Below are positions 9,590 to 17,311 of a DNA stretch of 64,000 bases, piece after piece. Under the pieces are notes generated by a model, which worked only from the letters and a program-made list of their open reading frames with translations, had not been told where the DNA came from and searched no databases. The stretch lies in NCBI GenBank assembly GCA_947471985.1, contig CANIZL010000005.1:44457-108456 (forward strand). The letters run 5' to 3'. Position 1 is the first letter of the stretch. The number at the start of each line of letters is the position of its first letter. Position numbers and translations under genes: made by a program. The DNA is from Verrucomicrobiota bacterium (GTDB lineage Bacteria > Verrucomicrobiota > Verrucomicrobiia > Limisphaerales > UBA9464).

Positions 9590-9666
9590 TGGAGCGAGAG
9601 AAGGGATTCGAACCCTCGACATTCACCTTGGCAAGGTGACGCTCTACCAGGCTGAGCTACTCTCGC
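9590..9666 (-). tRNA. tRNA-Gly (anticodon GCC)
   Basis: Minus-strand cloverleaf: acceptor GCGAGAG pairing with CTCTCGC, D arm GCTC/GAGC, anticodon stem TCACC/GGTGA with loop TTGCCAA (anticodon GCC), T arm with TTCGAAT loop, discriminator T and an encoded CCA (9590-9592). It is followed by a strong terminator. Confidence 0.97.
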
Positions 9667-9797
9667 AAACTGCGGTCGGATAGATGGCGTTCACCCCCCC
9701 TCCTGGCAAGCAGAGATTTCGGTATTTCCTTCTTCGCCATCGCGCGCGTCCCCCAGACGCATTTGCCGGCGGCGCGCCCGACCACGGAATCTCCCCC

Positions 9798-10268
9798 ATG
9801 CCTCACCTCCATGAGCAGATCGATTTCACTGTCGCCATCTTTGTCGTGCACGCCGGGCGCGTCCTGCTGGTGCTGCACCGAAAACTGGGGAAATGGCTGC
9901 CGCTGGGTGGGCACATCGAGTTGGACGAAGATCCGGAACAGGCGGCGCGGCGCGAGGCCCGGGAGGAAAGTGGTCTGGAAGTCGAACTGGTGGGAGATCG
10001 TCCCCCCACCACCGAGCCCGGCACCCGAGCGCTCATTGCGCCGCGTTTCCTCGACATCCATCGAATCAACCCGACCCACGAACACATCGGCATGATTTAC
10101 TGGGCGCGCCCGCTCGCGACGGCCGGGAGGCTGGATCCCCAACTGGCGGTGGCCGAACACCACGATATCCGGTGGGTTTCCGCGCTGCAGCTCGATGAAT
10201 TGCAGCCGCCGCTATCGGGGGCCATCCGGTGGTATTGCGAAAAGGCGCTGGCGGAACTTGCGCAGTAA
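9798..10268 (+). CDS. Nudix hydrolase
   Basis: 156 residues from ATG 9798. A complete Nudix box is visible: G-H-I-E-L-D-E followed by seven residues and REAREESGLEV, matching Gx5Ex7REUxEExGU, in residues about 40-65. Nudix enzymes hydrolyse nucleoside diphosphates linked to another moiety; the substrate here is unknown. An upstream extension of 38 residues in the same frame begins with a basic, non-family segment next to the tRNA and is not preferred. Confidence 0.88.
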   Translation: MPHLHEQIDFTVAIFVVHAGRVLLVLHRKLGKWLPLGGHIELDEDPEQAARREAREESGLEVELVGDRPPTTEPGTRALIAPRFLDIHRINPTHEHIGMIYWARPLATAGRLDPQLAVAEHHDIRWVSALQLDELQPPLSGAIRWYCEKALAELAQ

Positions 10269-10303
10269 TCTGCACCGCGGCACCGAGGCTGGGGCCTGAC
10301 GGA

Positions 10304-10579
10304 CTAATTCCGCTCGGGCGTGTTGCGGCGCAAACCCACGGCACTGGCAATATCGTCAAACTCCTCGCGACTGACCTCGTGCATTTCCTTGCCGCGACGC
10401 GCCAACTGTTCGTTCACCTTGATGGCCTTCTCGGTCATCTCCTCGTGGGTGGACTGCGACCCGCCGATCAGGGCAAAGTTTTTGCCGGTGGTGACCCGCT
10501 TGTGGCCATCGTCGCCATCCAGTCCCACTCCAACCAGCAGGGCGCGGCGGGGCTTGGCGGGGGTTTTCCCGTTCGACAT
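10304..10579 (-). CDS. Small conserved hypothetical protein
   Basis: 91 residues from ATG 10579. It starts MSNGKTPAKPRRALLVGVGLDG, continues DGHKRVTTGKNFALIGGS and then forms a charged helical stretch THEEMTEKAIKVNEQLARRGK, ending EVSREEFDDIASAV. I do not assign a function. The compact, charged, structured composition and the fact that the frame fills the space between a convergent Nudix gene and a divergent OmpA gene argue that it is real. A longer frame to 10753 exists but overlaps the OmpA start and has no recognisable content. Confidence 0.7.
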   Translation of the reverse strand: MSNGKTPAKPRRALLVGVGLDGDDGHKRVTTGKNFALIGGSQSTHEEMTEKAIKVNEQLARRGKEMHEVSREEFDDIASAVGLRRNTPERN

Positions 10580-10737
10580 GGGCAAACGGTAGGCACGTTC
10601 CGGCATTTGAACAATAGCGGAACCGGGACAGACGGCGTGAACCGGGGAAATTATGGGGCCTTCGCCGTCCCGTGGTGGGGTGTCGGTCGGGAATATTGTC
10701 AGTGGATTTACGGCCCGGCGGCGGCTCTGCTCCCGGC

Positions 10738-11529
10738 ATGCCGAAGGCGACATGGATTTTTGCGGCGGGGTTGACCGGTATGGTGGTGCTTTTCCTGGGT
10801 GTCTTTCAGCTCCGGGAGTTCCAGCGTGTCGCCGCGGAGTCGCAGGCCCAGCTGGCGGCGCAGACGGCCAGCGCGGCCGCCCTCACCGCCACCAACGCCA
10901 CGTTGTCGGCCCAACTCGGGGCCGCGCGGGATCTGGTCGCGGAATTGCAGCAGGCCGTCGAACAGGCCGCCCAACGCAAATCCTCCATGGAAGCGGAATT
11001 CCGGGCCGCGTTGGATTCCAAGGACGTCACCATCTCGGAACTGCAGGGGCGCCTGACGGTGGATATTCTCGATCGGGTGCTGTTTGATTCCGGCGAAGCG
11101 ATATTGAAACCGGAGGGCGAAACGGTGCTGTCGAAGGTGGCGCAACTGCTGGCGCAGTATCCCAAGCGACAACTGCAGATCATTGGCCACACCGACAATG
11201 TTCCCATCCGTCTGCGCACTGCGGGGGGATTCACGGACAACTGGTCGTTGTCGGTAGGCCGGGCGTTGGCGGCAGTACGCTTTCTGGAAACCCGGGCCGG
11301 GGTGGATCCGCACCGGCTGGCCGCGGTGGGCTGCGGGGAATTCCGACCGCTGGCCGACAATGCCACGACCGAAGGACGGGCGCGCAATCGGCGGATCGCC
11401 GTAGTGGTGCTCCCGGAAGAAATCAGTGATCTCAGCACGCCCAAGCCAAAGGCTCCTGCAGCCGTGCCCACCCCTCCCACGGCGCCCGTGGAACCCGCCG
11501 ACAGCAAGCCGGCACCGGCAGCGCCCTGA
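10738..11529 (+). CDS. OmpA-family peptidoglycan-associated protein
   Basis: 263 residues from ATG 10738. One N-terminal membrane anchor (about 7-24), then a long alanine/glutamine-rich coiled coil (about 28-110), then an OmpA-like peptidoglycan-binding domain (about 115-235) with VLFDSGEAILKPEG, IIGHTDNVPI, NWSLSVGRALAAVRFL and the GRARNRRI peptidoglycan motif. The tail is a Pro/Ala-rich linker. The layout resembles MotB or the TolA-linked anchors in shape, but with no motor genes nearby a general envelope-tethering role is more likely. It is divergent from the small gene at 10304-10579 and convergent with the HAD gene. Confidence 0.87.
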   Translation: MPKATWIFAAGLTGMVVLFLGVFQLREFQRVAAESQAQLAAQTASAAALTATNATLSAQLGAARDLVAELQQAVEQAAQRKSSMEAEFRAALDSKDVTISELQGRLTVDILDRVLFDSGEAILKPEGETVLSKVAQLLAQYPKRQLQIIGHTDNVPIRLRTAGGFTDNWSLSVGRALAAVRFLETRAGVDPHRLAAVGCGEFRPLADNATTEGRARNRRIAVVVLPEEISDLSTPKPKAPAAVPTPPTAPVEPADSKPAPAAP

Positions 11530-11556
11530 GCCACCGCGAGGAGCAAAAGGCGGGCC

Positions 11557-12231
11557 TCAATCCAACCCGAGCAGTGGCAGCAGCTCCGACAACGACCGGA
11601 TGGTAGCATCCGCGTCCGCGTGTTCGCGCTCGTCGCGTTGAAACCAGCAGGTCGAAAAACCCACCGCCCGGGCGCCGGCGATGTCCTTTTCCGGATGATC
11701 GCCGACAAACAACAGCTCGTGCGGCGCTAATTTCAGCGCGGCGCACACGTGGTGAAACGTGATCGGATCCGGTTTGTCCCGGCCGATTTCCCCCGAGACG
11801 AAAACCCGGTCGGGTCCGATGAATTCCGCCAGACCGGCCGCGTGGTATTTGGCCCGCTGAAATTGCGAGCCGCCATTGGTCAGGATGCTTTGCACCAAGT
11901 CCGTCCGGGCCAGCCGGCGCAACACGGGAAGCGTGTCGTCCACCCGGATATGCGCCGGGAACTCGCGTTGATACCGCTCCCACAGTTCGGCCCCGGAGGC
12001 GTCCGGGACCGGATACCGCTCCTTCAGGAAGGAAAAGAACTCCACCCGGATGGAATGTCCCCGGGCATCCTGCGGCTTGATCAAGTTCCAATCGCGTTCG
12101 CTCAAGGGCCCCCACCACGCCTCGAAGAGCCGGGACAAAGCCGGCTGCCGATCGTAAAGCGTGTCATCGAGGTCGAAGACTATGCCCCGACACGCGGCGA
12201 ATGGGGCGGCGGCGTTCTTTGCGGTACTCAC
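11557..12231 (-). CDS. HAD-superfamily hydrolase
   Basis: 224 residues from GTG 12231. Motif I is FDLDDTLYD (nucleophile and acid/base Asp), motif II ILTNGGS, motif III GRDKPDPITF and motif IV FVGDHPEKDIAGA, so all catalytic elements are present with a helical cap between I and II; YjjG/2-haloacid-dehalogenase-like phosphatases look similar. The start overlaps the stop of the upstream cyclic-nucleotide-binding gene in a four-base GTGA, so translation is coupled. Substrate unknown. Confidence 0.88.
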   Translation of the reverse strand: MSTAKNAAAPFAACRGIVFDLDDTLYDRQPALSRLFEAWWGPLSERDWNLIKPQDARGHSIRVEFFSFLKERYPVPDASGAELWERYQREFPAHIRVDDTLPVLRRLARTDLVQSILTNGGSQFQRAKYHAAGLAEFIGPDRVFVSGEIGRDKPDPITFHHVCAALKLAPHELLFVGDHPEKDIAGARAVGFSTCWFQRDEREHADADATIRSLSELLPLLGLD

Positions 12232-12713
12232 GGGGCGGAGGACACCGGCGGGGGTTTTCCGGTGGCGATCTGTTCCGCCAATTTCGTCCGCGCCGCGGCC
12301 AAACGCTGCACCAGCGATTCCGCCATGCCGCGCACCATCTGATAACCCAGCGTCTGCTCGGCATCGCACGCCTGCCGCAAACGCGAGCCGGCGAAGCAGA
12401 TGGCATCGACCGGCTCCAGCGTCCGCGCACTGAACTGCCAACGATGCGGCGGCAACAACCAGGACCAGCCCACGAGTTCACCGGCCCCCAGCACCTGCAC
12501 CACCATGGGCTGGCCATCAGGCCCCCGGGTCTCGATGGCGATGCGCCCGGAACGCAGCACGTAAAAACGATCGGCGGGCTCGCCTTCGCGGAAGATCTCA
12601 ACCCCCGGCTCCAGGCGGACGTGCATCGCGGAGGCACTCAACAACCGCAGCGATTCCCGGTTGAAATCCCGGAAGAACGGCAGCTCCGACAACAGGTGCG
12701 GGGTGGGATCCAT
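12228..12713 (-). CDS. Cyclic nucleotide-binding domain protein without DNA-binding domain
   Basis: 161 residues from ATG 12713: a single cNMP-binding beta-roll (about 10-125) resembling Crp/Fnr, with the phosphate-cassette region GAGELVGWSWLLPPHRW and SART. This Trp-rich variant is common in stand-alone sensors. The helix-turn-helix of Crp is absent; after residue 125 there is only a short helix and a Pro-rich tail. It probably does not bind DNA and may act through its co-translated HAD partner, whose GTG overlaps its TGA. It is divergent from the PEP carboxykinase gene. Confidence 0.87.
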   Translation of the reverse strand: MDPTPHLLSELPFFRDFNRESLRLLSASAMHVRLEPGVEIFREGEPADRFYVLRSGRIAIETRGPDGQPMVVQVLGAGELVGWSWLLPPHRWQFSARTLEPVDAICFAGSRLRQACDAEQTLGYQMVRGMAESLVQRLAAARTKLAEQIATGKPPPVSSAP

Positions 12714-12918
12714 AACAAAATTTCTCCGAATTCCGGTCCGCCGCGACTGCCCCGCTTCATTGGGAAACCGGGCCAACCGGCAACGGATGCTTTGCTCACA
12801 TGAACGTGACCCCAAGCGCTCCGTGGCACAATGGCGGAAACCGCTATTTTGCCTCTTCGATTCCATTAATTAATTATTTTCTGACGACCGCATCCGCAAC
12901 GGCGAGTATGCGTCTGTG

Positions 12919-14691
12919 ATGAACATCGCATCGCCCGCCGGAGCCCCCCGCAATTCGCACGTCATTGCCTGGGTCGAAGAACAGGTCCGCCTCTGCCAAC
13001 CCGACCGCGTCGTCTGGTGCACCGGTTCCGAAGCCGAGAAGATCGCCCTGCAGGACGCCGCCGTGGAGCAGGGAATCCTGCTGCGGCTCAATCCGGAGAA
13101 GCTGCCAGGTTGCTTCTATCATCGCTCCAACCCCAACGACGTCGCGCGGGTGGAGCAGTCCACCTTCATCTGCACCCCGCATGCCGAGGATGCCGGTCCG
13201 ACCAACAATTGGTCCGCACCCCGCGAGATGTACGCGCGACTCCGCGGCCTGGTGGACGGTGCCATGCGCGGCCGCACCCTGTATGTCGTGCCGTATCTGA
13301 TGGGCCCGGCGGGTTCACCCATGACCAAGGTCGGCGTGGAACTCACCGACTCGCTGTACGTGGTACTGAACATGCGCATCATGACCCGCATGGGCGAAGT
13401 CGCCTGGGAACACCTGGGCGAGAGCGACGATTTCAGCCGCGGCCTGCACTGCCTCCTCGATGTGCATCCGGATCGGCGATACATCTGCCATTTCCCCCAG
13501 GACAACACCGTGATTTCCGTGGGCTCCGGCTACGGCGGCAACGTGCTATTGGGCAAGAAGTGCCTCGCCTTGCGCCTCGGTTCGTACTTGGGCCGCGACG
13601 AGGGCTGGATGGCGGAGCACATGCTTCTGCTGGGGGTGGAGGCGCCGAGCGGGCAGAAATCGTTCATTGCCGCCGCGTTTCCCAGCCAGTGCGGCAAGAC
13701 GAATTTTGCGATGATGGTGCCGCCCGTGCGGTTCAAGGGCTGGAAAATCTGGACCGTGGGCGACGACATCGCGTGGATGCGGCCCGGCGCCGATGGCCGG
13801 CTGTGGGCCATCAATCCGGAGGCCGGCTATTTCGGGGTCGCCCCGGGCACCAACGGCCGGACCAATCCCAATGCCACCAGCCTGATCCAGCGTGACACGA
13901 TTTTCACCAACGTGGCCTTGAAACCCGACGGCACCGTCTGGTGGGAAGGCCACGATGAACCCGCGCCGGCGGAGTGTCTCGACTGGCAGGGACGTCCCTG
14001 GACCCCGGCCTCCACGGAAAAGGCGGCGCATCCGAATTCCCGATTCACCGCGCCCATGAGCAACAATCCGATGCTCGCCCCGGAGGTGTTGGATCCCCGC
14101 GGCGTCCCGGTGGATGCCATCATTTTTGGTGGTCGACGTGCGACCACGGTGCCGCTGGTGTTCGAAGCGTTTAACTGGAGTCACGGCGTCTTCCTGGGCG
14201 CGACCATGGGCAGCGAAACCACCGCGGCCGCGACGGGAACGGTGGGCCAGGTCCGGCGTGACCCGATGGCGATGCTGCCCTTCTGCGGTTACAACATGGG
14301 TCGGTACTTCCGCCACTGGCTCGACATGCGGAAACAGATCCAGTTCCCGCCGCGGATTTTTCACGTGAACTGGTTCCGACGCGACGCCGACGGCCGGTTC
14401 CTGTGGCCGGGGTTCGGCGACAACATGCGGGTCCTGCGATGGATTCTGGATCGCTGCCACGGCCGCGCCGGGGCGCACGAAACCCCGCTGGGCTGGGTGC
14501 CGCGCTGGGAGGATTTCGATGCCGAAGGATTGGTGGATTTTGATCGGGCCCGCTTCGACGCCCTGCAAGCGATGAACCCGGACGAGTGGCGGCGCGACAT
14601 TCTTTCGCACGACGAACTCTTCATGCGGCTGTATCAGTACCTGCCGAAGGAGATGATCTTCCAGCGGGAATTGCTGGTGGCCCGCCTCTGA
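12919..14691 (+). CDS. pckG: Phosphoenolpyruvate carboxykinase (GTP)
   Basis: 590 residues, the usual length of the GTP-dependent enzyme that converts oxaloacetate plus GTP to PEP, the entry step of gluconeogenesis. Visible are the P-loop PSQCGKTNFAMM (with Gln where most relatives have Ala before the active-site Cys), GDDIAWM, NPEAGYFGVAPGT, FGGRRATTVPLV and WFRRDADGRFLWPGFGDN. ATG 12919 is preferred over the GTG one codon upstream. The upstream A/T-rich stretch TTAATTAATTATT (about 12868-12880) probably carries its promoter. Confidence 0.96.
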   Translation: MNIASPAGAPRNSHVIAWVEEQVRLCQPDRVVWCTGSEAEKIALQDAAVEQGILLRLNPEKLPGCFYHRSNPNDVARVEQSTFICTPHAEDAGPTNNWSAPREMYARLRGLVDGAMRGRTLYVVPYLMGPAGSPMTKVGVELTDSLYVVLNMRIMTRMGEVAWEHLGESDDFSRGLHCLLDVHPDRRYICHFPQDNTVISVGSGYGGNVLLGKKCLALRLGSYLGRDEGWMAEHMLLLGVEAPSGQKSFIAAAFPSQCGKTNFAMMVPPVRFKGWKIWTVGDDIAWMRPGADGRLWAINPEAGYFGVAPGTNGRTNPNATSLIQRDTIFTNVALKPDGTVWWEGHDEPAPAECLDWQGRPWTPASTEKAAHPNSRFTAPMSNNPMLAPEVLDPRGVPVDAIIFGGRRATTVPLVFEAFNWSHGVFLGATMGSETTAAATGTVGQVRRDPMAMLPFCGYNMGRYFRHWLDMRKQIQFPPRIFHVNWFRRDADGRFLWPGFGDNMRVLRWILDRCHGRAGAHETPLGWVPRWEDFDAEGLVDFDRARFDALQAMNPDEWRRDILSHDELFMRLYQYLPKEMIFQRELLVARL

Positions 14692-14725
14692 TCCGGCCGC
14701 CCGCCCCCGGTGGGTGTGGGGTTTC

Positions 14726-15220
14726 ATGATGAAGACATTTTTCCTTCGGTTGAGCCGGATCCTGCCGGCGCTGTGGCTCGGCGCCGGTCTGGCCGTTTCG
14801 TTTGTGGCCATCCCGGTCGTATTCAGCCCGGCCGTCCGGGCAATCCTGCCAAAGGAGGCGGTCGGCCAGGTGGCGCAGACGATCCTGGGACGTTTTTTCT
14901 GGGTCCAACTCGGGCTGTGCGGCGTCGGACTTTTCTCCCGCTGGGCCGCTGGTGGCGCCTGGAGCCGGGGGGAGCGTCTCGCCTGGGTGATTCTCAGCCT
15001 CGGCTCGGTCGTGGCCGCCGGATGGTTGCATCCGAAACTCCGCGCGCTGCATCAGACGCGCTATGACGCGGGGCAGAGTGCGGCGGTCCGGGACGCCGCC
15101 GCCGCGGAGTTTGGTCGCTGGCACGGCGGTTCGCAGGCGGGCAATCTGGTAATGTTGCTGACGCTGGGCGGATTGACCTTCGCCGGCAGCACCCGCCGGC
15201 CTTCCGCCCCTTTGGCCTGA
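14726..15220 (+). CDS. DUF4149-like membrane protein
   Basis: 164 residues from ATG 14726 with four hydrophobic segments and the family-like pattern LWLGAGLAVSFVAIPVVFS near the start and AGWLHPKLRALH in the third quarter. DUF4149 proteins are small inner-membrane proteins of unknown role. It follows pckG by 34 bases on the same strand and may be co-transcribed with it. Confidence 0.75.
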   Translation: MMKTFFLRLSRILPALWLGAGLAVSFVAIPVVFSPAVRAILPKEAVGQVAQTILGRFFWVQLGLCGVGLFSRWAAGGAWSRGERLAWVILSLGSVVAAGWLHPKLRALHQTRYDAGQSAAVRDAAAAEFGRWHGGSQAGNLVMLLTLGGLTFAGSTRRPSAPLA

Positions 15221-15280
15221 GCCCGGGTCATTCTGGGGGGTGACAAGCCCAATAATCCCGTCAACTTGGGCATCAAACAC

Positions 15281-15586
15281 ATGCCCCTACAGAAACAGAT
15301 TGTTCGTGACGAGTGCGAACTCCTCGTCACTGGCCGCGTCGACGGTGCAGCGGCCAACGAGTTGGAAGTGGAAGTTCTGGCCCTGGCCAAGACTCCGATT
15401 CAAAGCGTCTACCTCAACCTAGCGAACGCGAACTTCCTCTGTTCCGCCGCGTTGCGGGTCATCCTCCAGAGTCACCGCCAGTGGCACGCGAAGGGCCGCC
15501 GGTTTGTGATTTCCCGGACCTCGCCGGAAGTGGACCAGATCCTGGACCTGACCGGCATGCGGGAGTTGATCGTCGAACCCACCTGA
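15281..15586 (+). CDS. STAS-domain anti-anti-sigma factor-like protein
   Basis: 101 residues from ATG 15281. A single STAS fold: VTGRVDGAAANELE, then YLNLANANFLCSAALRVILQSH, where Ser55 takes the place of the serine phosphorylated in SpoIIAA/RsbV proteins, and RRFVISRTSPEVDQILDLTG. The partner kinase-like gene begins two bases after the stop. The pair would form a phosphorylation-controlled partner-switching module; no sigma factor gene is adjacent. Confidence 0.88.
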   Translation: MPLQKQIVRDECELLVTGRVDGAAANELEVEVLALAKTPIQSVYLNLANANFLCSAALRVILQSHRQWHAKGRRFVISRTSPEVDQILDLTGMRELIVEPT

Positions 15587-15588
15587 CC

Positions 15589-15993
15589 ATGGCCGTCGCA
15601 GCGGACATCATCCTGCCGGTGACCCCGGAGCTGCCCCAAGTGGCGCACGCCCGTCTGGAGGCGTTTGCGCTTTCCGTGGCGCTGCCGGCCAAGGTGATGT
15701 TTGCGGTCGACACGGCCCTGGAAGAATTGCTGCAGAACGTCGTGGACTACAGCGGCGCCCACGAGGTGAAACTGTGGCTCACCGTGGAGGGCGGCGAATT
15801 GCGCATGGAACTGGCCGATGACGGTCGCCCCTTCAACCCCCTCGCAGAGCCCGGTCCGGATCTTTCGGTTCCCCTGGCCGAACGCGACGTGGGCGGTCTC
15901 GGTGTGCACCTGGTGCGGCGCATGATGGATCGGGCCGCCTACGAACACCGGGGCGGCCGCAATTGCTTGAAGCTGGCGAAGACGCTGGTTTGA
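15589..15993 (+). CDS. ATP-binding anti-sigma factor/serine kinase (RsbW-like)
   Basis: 134 residues from ATG 15589, a GHKL-type ATPase of the SpoIIAB/RsbW class: N box ALEELLQNVVDYSG, G1 motif ADDGRPFNPL and G2 motif GGLGVHLVRRMMD. These small kinases bind a sigma factor or other partner and phosphorylate their STAS antagonist, here the upstream gene, with which it is almost overlapping (2 bases apart). Confidence 0.88.
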   Translation: MAVAADIILPVTPELPQVAHARLEAFALSVALPAKVMFAVDTALEELLQNVVDYSGAHEVKLWLTVEGGELRMELADDGRPFNPLAEPGPDLSVPLAERDVGGLGVHLVRRMMDRAAYEHRGGRNCLKLAKTLV

Positions 15994-16038
15994 GGCGGAT
16001 CCGTCGCCTGCCCCAAAAACTCCCCCACGGGATCGGCG

Positions 16039-17226
16039 GTGAAACGACCCAACCTCACCCTGCTGGTCCTCGCGGCCGTTTTGCTCGGCATTGCCATTGG
16101 CCATTTTGCCCCCGCCCGGGGCATCCAATTGCAGGCTTTGGGCGACGGCTTCATCGGCCTCATCAAGTGCTTCATCGCCCCGATGGTCTTCCTGACCGTG
16201 ACGCTGGGCATGGCGGGAATGACGAGCCTGCGGACCACGGGGCGGGTGGGTCTGAAGGCGTTGATCTATTTTGAAGTACTGACCACGCTGGCCTTGCTGC
16301 TGGGTCTCGCGGTCGCCACGTGGTTGCAACCGGGGGCCGGTCTGGATCCAGATCGGTTTGCCACCGCAGCCGCCGATGTGGCCAAGTACCGGGCCCGCGC
16401 GGAGCAGTTTTCGTGGCTCGGCTTTTTTCTTCAAAACCTGACCCTGCAGGTCCTGGTGGTCGCGCTGCTGTTCGGCACCTGGCTGGGGCGCTGGGCGGGC
16501 CGGGCGCCCGTGATCGCGGGTTTGGAATGGGCGTCCCGCCACGTCTTCCGAATTCTGCGCTGGGTGATGTGGCTGGCGCCATTGGGGGCCTTGGGGGGAA
16601 TGGCGTACACCGTGGGGCGGTTCGGTCTCGGCAGTCTGGTGCCGCTCGCCAAACTCATGGCGGCCGTTTACCTGACCATGGCCCTGTTTATTTTCGGCGC
16701 GCTCGGCCTGGTGATGCGCTGGTGCGGGCACAGTCTGTTCCGGTTTCTGCGCCATATCCGGGAGGAACTGCTGATCGTGCTGGGCACGTCCTCCAGCGAG
16801 GCCGCGCTCCCGCAGTTGATGGTGAAACTGGAATCCTTCGGCTGCCCGCGCCCGATCGTCGGCCTCGTCGTGCCCGCCGGATATTCGTTCAACCTCGACG
16901 GCACCACCGTGTACCTGGCCATGGCCGTAATGTTTCTCACCCAGGTGTACCACGTGACCCTTTCGCCGGGGCAGATCGTGGGCTTGATCGGCGTGCTGGC
17001 GGTCACGTCCAAGGGATCAGCCGGGGTCACCGGTGCCGGCTTTGTCACGCTGGCCTCCACCTTGATGGCCTTGAAAGTGGTGCCGGTCGAAGGCCTGGCC
17101 CTGCTGCTGGGCGTGGATCGGTTTATGTCCGAAGCCCGTTCCATCACCAATCTCATTGGCAATGGTGTCGCCGCCCTCGCCGTGGCCCGGTCGGAACGTG
17201 GGGCCACACCGGCCGGAGAACGTTGA
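16039..17226 (+). CDS. Dicarboxylate/amino acid:cation symporter (DctA/GltP family)
   Basis: 395 residues from GTG 16039, inner-membrane carrier with about eight helices and the two re-entrant loops of the DAACS family: GTSSSEAALPQLMVKLE (serine-rich loop HP1), NLDGTTVYLAMAVMFLTQV (the conserved substrate/cation NxDG motif) and KGSAGVTGAGFVTLAST (HP2). It carries C4-dicarboxylates or acidic amino acids with H+ or Na+; which is not decidable. It follows the anti-sigma gene by 45 bases. Confidence 0.94.
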   Translation: MKRPNLTLLVLAAVLLGIAIGHFAPARGIQLQALGDGFIGLIKCFIAPMVFLTVTLGMAGMTSLRTTGRVGLKALIYFEVLTTLALLLGLAVATWLQPGAGLDPDRFATAAADVAKYRARAEQFSWLGFFLQNLTLQVLVVALLFGTWLGRWAGRAPVIAGLEWASRHVFRILRWVMWLAPLGALGGMAYTVGRFGLGSLVPLAKLMAAVYLTMALFIFGALGLVMRWCGHSLFRFLRHIREELLIVLGTSSSEAALPQLMVKLESFGCPRPIVGLVVPAGYSFNLDGTTVYLAMAVMFLTQVYHVTLSPGQIVGLIGVLAVTSKGSAGVTGAGFVTLASTLMALKVVPVEGLALLLGVDRFMSEARSITNLIGNGVAALAVARSERGATPAGER

Positions 17227-17311
17227 CCCAGGGAGCTCCCCGCGCCCGGCAGGATCGGCCCTGGCGACGGACAACCTATCCCTTTCCTGAAGGTCCCGGA
17301 GTGGTCACTGT

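Noticed and set aside
12796..12809. CRP/FNR operator between the cNMP protein and pckG
   Set aside because: The TCAC-N6-GTGA palindrome has the reverse order of the TGTGA-N6-TCACA consensus, and no suitable regulator is known here.
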